A program made the translations under genes and the position numbers. Shown here piece by piece: positions 57,738 through 64,000 of a stretch of 64,000 nucleotides of DNA. The stretch is from NCBI RefSeq assembly GCF_010119935.1, contig NZ_CP048209.1, forward strand, positions 4,963,001 to 5,027,000, read 5' to 3'. Source of the DNA: Paenibacillus lycopersici. GTDB lineage: Bacteria > Bacillota > Bacilli > Paenibacillales > Paenibacillaceae. Under the pieces are notes generated by a model, which made no database searches, was not told where the DNA came from, and was given only the letters and a program-made list of their open reading frames with translations. Numbering within the stretch: the stretch's first letter is position 1; every line of letters begins with the position of its first letter.

Positions 57738-60700
57738 TTAGTCGTTCAATTCGAGATCTTGGCGAACTTTGCTGCGCTTGCCCGTCATTTCGTAAATCAC
57801 CGGAACGACGATGAGCGTCAGCAGCGTCGAAGTCGTCAAGCCGCCGATAACCGTGACGGCCAAGCCGCCGGAAATCAAGCTTGTCGATGACTTGGACAGC
57901 GCGAGCGGCAGAAGCGCCAGAATCGTCGCGCAAGCGGTCATCAGAATCGGTCTCAGCCTTGTCTTAGACGCTTCGACGAGCGATTCGCGAAGCTCCATGC
58001 CGAGCTTGCGGTTCGTCTCGACGCGGTCGAGCAGTACGACGGCGTTCGTGACGACGATGCCGACCAGCATCAGCATCCCGATCATCGCGCTCATCGAGAG
58101 CGAATTGCCCGTGATGAGCAGGCCGCCAAGGGCGCCGCTCGGCACGAAGAGCAGAGACGAGAGGATAATGAGCGGCGTGCGCAAGCCGCCGAACGTCATG
58201 CTCATGACCAGGAAGACGAGGCCGACGGCCGCTCCCATGGCGATGCCGATGCTCTTGAAGCCGCTGTTGATCATTTCGAGGCCGCCGCCGATTTTGACGT
58301 CGACGTTATTCGGCAGCGTCAAGCTGTCGATATCCGATTGAATCGTCTTCGTCACGCTGGCCGTCTTGTCCGTATCTTTCACGTTGCCTTTCACTTCGGC
58401 ATACGTCTTGCCTTCTTCATGGTTGATGGACACCGGTGCCGACGACTCGGACAATACCGCGAGGTCGCTCAGCTTCTTCATGCCCGCAGCCGTCGGGATC
58501 GTAATGTTCTCCAGCTCGGCCTTGGACGAGATTTGCTGCTTGTACGCCATCGTGATGTCCCAGTTCTTGCTGTCCAGCGTATACGTGCCGACATTGACCG
58601 GACGGAGCTGCTCGTTCACGGCGCCCATGATTTGGAACGCCGAGACGCCCAGGTCTTTGGCCGTCTGGTTAAGGGACAGCACCCATTTCGGCGATACGTC
58701 CTTCAAGTTGTTGGATACGTCTTTCATATCCGTGTTGGCCTTCATCAAATTCTCGACTTGCGATGCCGCCTGGGCCAAGGCCGACAGATCGTCGGAATAC
58801 AGGTCGATCGTCACTTCGCTGCCTGTAGGCGGTCCGTTCTGTTCGCCTTCTTTGACATCCACCGTCGCTTTCGGCGATACGGCGGTGACGATGTCTTTCA
58901 GATCGGCGTTCGCTTTGTCGATCAGCTCGGTCGTGTCGACCTTCGCGTTCTCTTTGAACTGCACCTTGAACGACGCGGTATTCGTGCTTGGAATTTGTAC
59001 GAACGGATTGTCGACGCCGCCAACCATCGCCTGATAGTTGTCGACATCCTGCAAGCCCTTCAGATACTCTTCCACTTTACCCGCCGCGGCATTCGTCTCT
59101 TCAAGCGGCGTTTGCGCCGGCATCTTCAAGTCGACGCCGATGGAAGCGACATTGCCTGCAGGCAGGAACGCGACGCCGAGCAGCGGAATCGTGCCGAACG
59201 AGGCGATCAGCAGCACGATCGACAGAGTCAGCACAAGCGCTTTGCGCTTCAGCGCGCCTCGGATGACCCGCTCGTAGAAATCGATGAAGCGGCCGCCTTG
59301 CTTATGCGGCTTGATGGAGTTGAAGAACTTCGCGCCCAGCACCGGGATAAGCATCATGGCGACGAGCAGCGAGCACAGAATCGAGATGACGACCGCGATG
59401 GCGAACGGACGGAAGAATTCGCCGATAATGCCCGTGACGAAAGCCAGCGGCGCAAACACGACAACCGTCGCGATGGTCGAGGAGCCGACCGCGCCGATCA
59501 CTTCCTTCGTCGCGCGGAACGCCAGCTCTTTGCCGTTCATCTCGCGGCCCTTCTCCTGCCGCCATCTGTAAATGTTCTCGATGACGACGATACTGTCGTC
59601 GACGATCCGGCCGATGGAAACGGCGATGCCGCCGAGCGTCATAATATTGAGCGTGTAGCCCATTTCGTTCATCAGCGCGATCGTCGCGAAGATCGAGATC
59701 GGCAGCGAAATGATGGAGATGAGCGTCGCCCGAATATTGCGCAGGAACAGGAAGATGATGATGACGCAGAACAGCGCCCCGAACAAGCCTTCCCGAATAA
59801 GCGACGATACGGAATGCTTGATCTCTTCGCCTTGGTCCTGAATGAGGCGAACGTCGATCATGCCTTTATCTTGGTAAGCTTTCAGCTCTTCCTTCACCGC
59901 GTCGGATACGTTGGCGGTGTTGGCGTCCTGCGTCTTCACGACGCCGATGATGAAGCTGGACTGGCCGTTGTAGCGCGTAATTTCATTCTGCGAGGACACC
60001 GTCTTCACTTCGGCGACGTCCGACAGCAGCACTTTCGCAGCCCCAGGAGCTCCACCGGCTGCACCTGCCGCAGCGCCCGCTCCGGCTCCGGCGCCCATGC
60101 CTGCACCTGCGCCGGCGCCCATGCCTGCACCTGCACCTTGGCCGCCGGCGCTCAGCTGCAGGTTCTTGATTTGATCCAGATTATCGATCTTGCCGACGAG
60201 GCGGATCGGGATCGTGTTGTCGTCCTGGTTCACCGAGCCGAGCGGCAGCGCGTAATCCAGCGATTGGATCGCCGATTGAATCGTGCTCAGCGACAAGCCG
60301 TACTGGGCCGCTTTATCCTTGTCTACCACGATTTGCAGCTCTTGGGATACCGCGCCCTTCAGCGTAACCGAGCTGACGCCGGACACCTTCTCCAGCTTCG
60401 GCACGACGGTTTCTTCCAGCGTCTTCTGGAGCTCCGCCGTATCGGACTTCGAGGAGAAGATGGCCGCTTCGTAGATCGGCGCCTCGCCGAACGAAAGGCG
60501 CTGCACCGTTACCTTCGCCTTGTCCGGCAGCGTTAGCTTGGCCACCGCCGCTTCGGCGTCCTTCATTTTGTCGTCCATGTTCGTGCCGAACGGGTACTGC
60601 AGGAAAACGCTGGACGAATTCTCGGAGCTCGAACTCGTAAGGGAATCGTAATTCTTCAGTCCGATTAAACTCTGTTCGATCGGCTTCGTAACCTCCGACT

Positions 60701-60881
60701 CGATTTCTTCCGTCGAAGCGCCCGGGTACACCGTCTGAATGAAGACGGCCGGGAAAGTGACGTCGGGGAAGGTCTGCTGCTTGATCTGGGTCGACGAATA
60801 GAAGCCTAACCCCAGCACGAGCACGCACAGAATGACGACCGCGACGCTGTTTTTCAAGCTGAAGCGCGTTAATGCGTTCAT
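57738..60881 (-). CDS. RND-family efflux transporter (SwrC/YerP-like)
   Basis: A 1047-residue AcrB/HAE1-type proton-driven exporter with twelve membrane helices and two large extracytoplasmic loops. TM4 contains the proton-relay pair in IGRIVDDSIVVIENIY; the start MNALTRFSLKNSVAVVIL matches Gram-positive SwrC/YerP proteins. The first loop carries a Gly/Ala/Met repeat insert (GAGAGMGAGAGAGMGAG, about residues 250-278), a position where Bacillus SwrC also has a low-complexity insert. In Bacillus SwrC exports surfactin and similar lipopeptides. Third gene after the two-component system (92-nt gap), so probably induced by it. No membrane-fusion protein or outer-membrane channel nearby. Confidence 0.92.
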   Translation of the reverse strand: MNALTRFSLKNSVAVVILCVLVLGLGFYSSTQIKQQTFPDVTFPAVFIQTVYPGASTEEIESEVTKPIEQSLIGLKNYDSLTSSSSENSSSVFLQYPFGTNMDDKMKDAEAAVAKLTLPDKAKVTVQRLSFGEAPIYEAAIFSSKSDTAELQKTLEETVVPKLEKVSGVSSVTLKGAVSQELQIVVDKDKAAQYGLSLSTIQSAIQSLDYALPLGSVNQDDNTIPIRLVGKIDNLDQIKNLQLSAGGQGAGAGMGAGAGAGMGAGAGAGAAAGAAGGAPGAAKVLLSDVAEVKTVSSQNEITRYNGQSSFIIGVVKTQDANTANVSDAVKEELKAYQDKGMIDVRLIQDQGEEIKHSVSSLIREGLFGALFCVIIIFLFLRNIRATLISIISLPISIFATIALMNEMGYTLNIMTLGGIAVSIGRIVDDSIVVIENIYRWRQEKGREMNGKELAFRATKEVIGAVGSSTIATVVVFAPLAFVTGIIGEFFRPFAIAVVISILCSLLVAMMLIPVLGAKFFNSIKPHKQGGRFIDFYERVIRGALKRKALVLTLSIVLLIASFGTIPLLGVAFLPAGNVASIGVDLKMPAQTPLEETNAAAGKVEEYLKGLQDVDNYQAMVGGVDNPFVQIPSTNTASFKVQFKENAKVDTTELIDKANADLKDIVTAVSPKATVDVKEGEQNGPPTGSEVTIDLYSDDLSALAQAASQVENLMKANTDMKDVSNNLKDVSPKWVLSLNQTAKDLGVSAFQIMGAVNEQLRPVNVGTYTLDSKNWDITMAYKQQISSKAELENITIPTAAGMKKLSDLAVLSESSAPVSINHEEGKTYAEVKGNVKDTDKTASVTKTIQSDIDSLTLPNNVDVKIGGGLEMINSGFKSIGIAMGAAVGLVFLVMSMTFGGLRTPLIILSSLLFVPSGALGGLLITGNSLSMSAMIGMLMLVGIVVTNAVVLLDRVETNRKLGMELRESLVEASKTRLRPILMTACATILALLPLALSKSSTSLISGGLAVTVIGGLTTSTLLTLIVVPVIYEMTGKRSKVRQDLELND

Positions 60882-60973
60882 TGGTTTCTCTCCTCTTCTC
60901 TTTATCTAGAGGGATCATAACGGAGTTTTTTGAACTGAACATGAACTGGCGGTTACAAAATTAGACAATCGCC

Positions 60974-62353
60974 CTAAAGCGGCCTGATCGGGAGCCGGAT
61001 TGTGAACAAAGTTTGAACGCCCGGCTCGCTTTGCGCCTCGATCGTGCCGCCGTGCATGTCGATGATCGCCTTGACGATCGACAGGCCGAGCCCGTTTCCC
61101 TTGACCGCGTAATCCCGCGACTTGTCCGCCTTGTAGAAGGGCGTGAAAATATGCTGCAGCTCGTCCTGCGCGATCCCGGGCCCGTTGTCGCGGACGGTCG
61201 CGATCGCCGCGCCGCCCTCTTGGCGCAGCCCGATCGCGATTTCCCCTTGCGGATTCGCGAACTTGATGCTGTTGCTAATCAAATTATGCCACACCTGCTC
61301 GAGTCTATCCGCGTCGCCATGGACCGTCACGTCGTCCAGATCGAGCTCCGGCTCGATCCCTTTCGCCCGCCACTGCGGTTCGCTCGCGATGATGCTGCGG
61401 CGGATCTGCTCGTCCAGCCGGAAGCTGACCGGATGCTGGAGCTGCGGCTCCTGCTGCAGCACCGACAGGCGAAGCAAGTTCGCGCTCAGGCGGGACAGCC
61501 GCTGGCTTTCCTCCTCGATGATGGTGAGGTAATGCTTCCTTCCCTCTTCCGTCATCGTCTTCGTCCGCAGCGCCTTGGAGAAGCCGGTGATCGACGTCAA
61601 GGGCGACTGGATTTCATGTGCCACGTTGTTGACGAAATCAGTCCGCAGCTTGTCCAGCATGCGCAGCGAGTTCGCCATGTCATTGAAGCTGTCCGTCAGC
61701 AGTCCCAGCTCGTCCTTGCGCTTCGTATGGAGCACGATGCCGAAATCGCCCTTCGCCATCCGCTTCGTCGCGTCCGTCAGCCGCTGCAGCGGCTTGACGA
61801 TGTAGCGGGCGGCAAGCAGGATGAGCAGGCTGCCGACAAGCAGCACGCTGCCGAGCACCGTCAGCGTGAATTTGCGGAACATGTCCGTCAATTTGTTCAG
61901 CTCCGGCGTAATGTACAGCGCATACGGCTTGCCGTTCATCTGGAACGGCAGGCCGATCAGCAGCGACGACGTATTGTGATGCTGGCGCACGAACGTCACG
62001 AGGCCCCGGTAGATGCCGCCCCGAATGACCTGGTTCAGCTGGGACGGCAGAATCGGCGTATCCTCGCCGCTTCCGCTGTCGCCGTAAGCGAGCGTCGCCC
62101 CGCGTTCGTCGACGATTTTGACGCGCAGGCCCGGATCGTCGACCGCGTTCGCGAGCACCGTCGCCAGGCTTTCCGGCGGGGCATCCATCAGCTCGCGGAT
62201 GATTTTCTTGCCGTGCGCGATCATCTGGTCTTCCGCCAGCGACTGCACGTTGCTGCTGTACATATGGATCGCCAGCACGAAAGCGGTGATCAGGCTGATG
62301 ATGACCGCGGCGATGAAGATGAACACGGTCCGGACGTACAGCGACCTAATCAT
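60974..62353 (-). CDS. HAMP-type sensor histidine kinase
   Basis: A 459-residue kinase: TM1 about 7-30, an extracytoplasmic domain to about 160, TM2 about 163-183, HAMP (about 185-235), HisKA with phosphoacceptor H246 in NNVAHEIQSPLT and HATPase with NLISNSIKFA, RDNGPGIA and GNGLGLSIVKAI. Overlaps the response-regulator gene by 8 nt, a coupled pair. By context it would sense envelope or antimicrobial stress and drive the RND exporter (inference). Confidence 0.93.
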   Translation of the reverse strand: MIRSLYVRTVFIFIAAVIISLITAFVLAIHMYSSNVQSLAEDQMIAHGKKIIRELMDAPPESLATVLANAVDDPGLRVKIVDERGATLAYGDSGSGEDTPILPSQLNQVIRGGIYRGLVTFVRQHHNTSSLLIGLPFQMNGKPYALYITPELNKLTDMFRKFTLTVLGSVLLVGSLLILLAARYIVKPLQRLTDATKRMAKGDFGIVLHTKRKDELGLLTDSFNDMANSLRMLDKLRTDFVNNVAHEIQSPLTSITGFSKALRTKTMTEEGRKHYLTIIEEESQRLSRLSANLLRLSVLQQEPQLQHPVSFRLDEQIRRSIIASEPQWRAKGIEPELDLDDVTVHGDADRLEQVWHNLISNSIKFANPQGEIAIGLRQEGGAAIATVRDNGPGIAQDELQHIFTPFYKADKSRDYAVKGNGLGLSIVKAIIDMHGGTIEAQSEPGVQTLFTIRLPIRPL

Positions 62354-63029
62354 TCACGGTCTCCAGCCGGTAGCCGAGTCCGCGAAGCGTCACGATTTTG
62401 AATTTATCTTCATAAGCTGCAAAGCGTTCACGTAATCTTTTGATATGAACGTCGACCGTCCGCTCGTCGCCCTCATATTCAAACCCCCAGATCTGCTCGA
62501 TCAGCGCCGCGCGCGTGAACAGCTGCCCGGGATGGCCCGCCAGCTTGTACATAAGCTCGAACTCCTTCAGCGGAATCGTCGCCGCTTCGTCGGTATCCTT
62601 ATAGATGACCTGATAACCTAGCCGGTCAAGCACGATGCCGCCGATCGTCACCATCTGCGATGCGGAAATCCGGTACCGTTTCAACAGCGCTTTGACGCGC
62701 ACGACCAGCTCCATCGGGTCGAACGGCTTCGTCATGTAATCGTCCGTTCCAAGCTGGAATCCTTTGATTTTCTCTTCCGACTCGCCTTTCGCCGTAATCA
62801 TCAGAATCGGCATGTCGCCGGACGCCCGGATTCGTCTGCACAGCTCCCAGCCGTCCATCCGCGGCATCATGATATCCATGATGACCATGTCGACCGGATT
62901 ATCGTTCATGTACGACCATGCCGCTTCGCCGTTCGCGAACTCCGCGACATCGAAACCTTCGTCGCGCAAATACAATTGCACGAGCTCGCGGATATGCGCA
63001 TCGTCGTCAACGACTGCGATTTTTGCCAT
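62346..63029 (-). CDS. OmpR/PhoB-type response regulator
   Basis: A 227-residue regulator: receiver domain with VVDDD, phosphoacceptor D52 (VIMDIMMPRMDG), T in MITAKG and K in TKPFDP; C-terminal winged helix (ERTVDVHIKRLRERF, TLRGLGYRLE). ATG 63029 lies behind GAGGAG; a frame to 63086 has no ribosome site. First gene of the operon response regulator, kinase, RND exporter. Confidence 0.94.
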   Translation of the reverse strand: MAKIAVVDDDAHIRELVQLYLRDEGFDVAEFANGEAAWSYMNDNPVDMVIMDIMMPRMDGWELCRRIRASGDMPILMITAKGESEEKIKGFQLGTDDYMTKPFDPMELVVRVKALLKRYRISASQMVTIGGIVLDRLGYQVIYKDTDEAATIPLKEFELMYKLAGHPGQLFTRAALIEQIWGFEYEGDERTVDVHIKRLRERFAAYEDKFKIVTLRGLGYRLETVND

Positions 63030-63158
63030 TGTTGTCAGCTCCTCGCGTTCATGTATGACTTTGGCCCTTGCATCCAGTAAGGACAATATCTTATTATTAC
63101 TAAATTGCGATAAGAGATACTAGTCTTAGAGATTCGTTAGGAAAGGGGGAAGGCTGTC

Positions 63159-63809
63159 TTGAAACGATTTATTCCTTTGCTAGGCATGCTGATTTTTCCG
63201 GTCATGGGCTGGCTCTATGCGTTCACCAACAACCCGGACCATCATTCGAACCGGCGGATTTACAGCTTGATGACCGACATCGACCGGGCGATTCCGCTCG
63301 TTAAACTATTCGTGCTGCCTTATTCGATCTGGATTTTCTACATTTACGCATGCCTGATCTATTTCTTCCTGAAGGACCCGGCGGTCTACCGCAGAACGCT
63401 CATCACGTACGTCGTCTGCGCGCTTGTCTGCTACGGCATCTACCTGGTCTTCCAGACGACGGTTCCGCGCCCGGAATTGACGGGAGACGATCCTATCACG
63501 CACTTGCTCATGTTCGTCTATCACCGCGACCAGCCGTTCAACTGTTTCCCGAGCATCCATTGCTTCAGCAGCTTCATGGTGATGAAGGCTCTGTACACGA
63601 GCAAATTCCGCAACCGGTTGAATCAAACGCTCATTTACGGCATGTCCACGATTATTATCTTCTCGACGTTCTTTGTTAAACAACATGCGATTATGGACGC
63701 CGTCTGCGGCATCCTGCTCGCGGACATCGTCTACCGCGCGCTGCTGCGCATCGATCGCTCGTTCTCGCATCGCAAGACGAAGCCTGTCATGCGGCAAGCC
63801 AACATGTAG
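63159..63809 (+). CDS. PAP2-family membrane phosphatase
   Basis: A 216-residue membrane protein with five or six helices. The PAP2 phosphatase motifs are partly visible: PRPE near residue 105 (start of motif 1 region), FPSIHCFSS (motif 2, SxH) and FFVKQHAIMDAVCG (motif 3, with HxxxD). These lipid phosphatases act on phosphatidate or undecaprenyl pyrophosphate-type substrates. The start is TTG 63159 behind GGAAAGGGGGAAGG. Divergent from the two-component system, with its own terminator. Confidence 0.87.
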   Translation: MKRFIPLLGMLIFPVMGWLYAFTNNPDHHSNRRIYSLMTDIDRAIPLVKLFVLPYSIWIFYIYACLIYFFLKDPAVYRRTLITYVVCALVCYGIYLVFQTTVPRPELTGDDPITHLLMFVYHRDQPFNCFPSIHCFSSFMVMKALYTSKFRNRLNQTLIYGMSTIIIFSTFFVKQHAIMDAVCGILLADIVYRALLRIDRSFSHRKTKPVMRQANM

Positions 63810-63850
63810 TTGTTCCCGCCGGCAGCTTCATCGATCATCCGCGCACATGC

Positions 63851-63898
63851 AAAAACCGTTATTCCCCGATGAAGCCATCCATGGGAATAACGGTTTTT
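63851..63898 (+). terminator. Terminator of the PAP2 gene
   Basis: AAAAACCGTTATTCCC (63851-63866) pairs perfectly with 63883-63898, which ends in TTTTT; 16-nt loop. The 100 nt from here to the window end show nothing. Confidence 0.9.
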
Positions 63899-64000
63899 GC
63901 CGTTTCGCGCCATCTATCGGACGCATACGAATCGTCCATCCTGGCATGCGAGCATGCGATTATGCCTTGCAGCTTCCGGCAACCGGCATGACGAATGATT

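Noticed and set aside
1..64000. tRNA, rRNA or intact transposase genes
   Set aside because: No cloverleaf-like clusters, rRNA segments or transposase domains were seen on reading both strands; short tRNAs could still be missed without a computed scan.

Overview
The window looks like a chromosomal segment of a high-GC member of the Paenibacillaceae (Paenibacillus or Cohnella type). The evidence is the gene content: two LplB/YtcP-like sugar ABC transporters without their own ATPase, YesM/YesN two-component pairs, membrane-bound AraC regulators, GH76/GH130/GH31/GH42 enzymes, lutABC, a Bacillus-type rhaEW fusion, CsaA and a YwaC-like alarmone synthetase. Strong AGGAGG-type ribosome sites, frequent TTG/GTG starts and CcpA cre-like boxes also fit. 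I see no rRNA, tRNA, CRISPR array, prophage or intact insertion sequence. All species-level statements are inference.

Layout. 1-13.7 kb: a glycan locus read leftward (GntR/LacI regulator, one-protein AraC membrane sensor, two permeases, lipoprotein binding protein, GH130, two Gfo/Idh oxidoreductases), with a large secreted GH76 mannanase read rightward from the same control region. 14.2-22.3 kb: csaA, then a second ABC transporter followed by its YesM kinase and YesN regulator. 22.8-30.7 kb: a repeat-rich lipoprotein, then alpha-xylosidase (GH31) and beta-galactosidase (GH42), each divergent from its own AraC regulator. 31.3-34.7 kb: alarmone synthetase, cardiolipin synthase, a nuclease-like protein. 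34.8-38.8 kb: lutR and lutABC. 40.0-46.4 kb: a rhamnose operon in the order rhaEW, ASRT-like protein, rhaA, rhaB, rhaR. 46.6-57.6 kb: mostly single-gene units (small membrane protein, acetyltransferases, ATP-grasp ligase, glyoxalase-fold protein, Nudix, phosphotransferase, PhyH-type oxygenase with AraC regulator, MFS exporter, methyltransferase). 57.7-63.8 kb: an OmpR-type two-component system followed by an RND exporter, and a PAP2 phosphatase.

How the parts fit. Extracellular GH76 would cut alpha-mannan, the first transporter would import the products and GH130 would process them. The rhamnose operon makes L-lactaldehyde and then L-lactate, the substrate of the neighbouring LutABC, so the two operons form one continuous catabolic route. 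cre-like sites lie before both transporter operons, GH76 and GH31, consistent with catabolite repression.

The most unusual signal is non-coding. A 179-nt intergenic element occurs three times (31112-31290, 39349-39527, 49229-49407) and once in decayed form (13735-13860). Each full copy holds four approximately 20-nt cores in the order forward, forward, reverse, reverse, at offsets of 51, 57 and 51 nt that are identical in all three copies. Other items worth attention are an Anabaena-sensory-rhodopsin-transducer-like protein inside the rhamnose operon, a Fur-box-like sequence and an inverted repeat overlapping the predicted lutA promoter, a 19+8+19 inverted repeat before rhaEW, and a 21-bp minisatellite behind rhaR.
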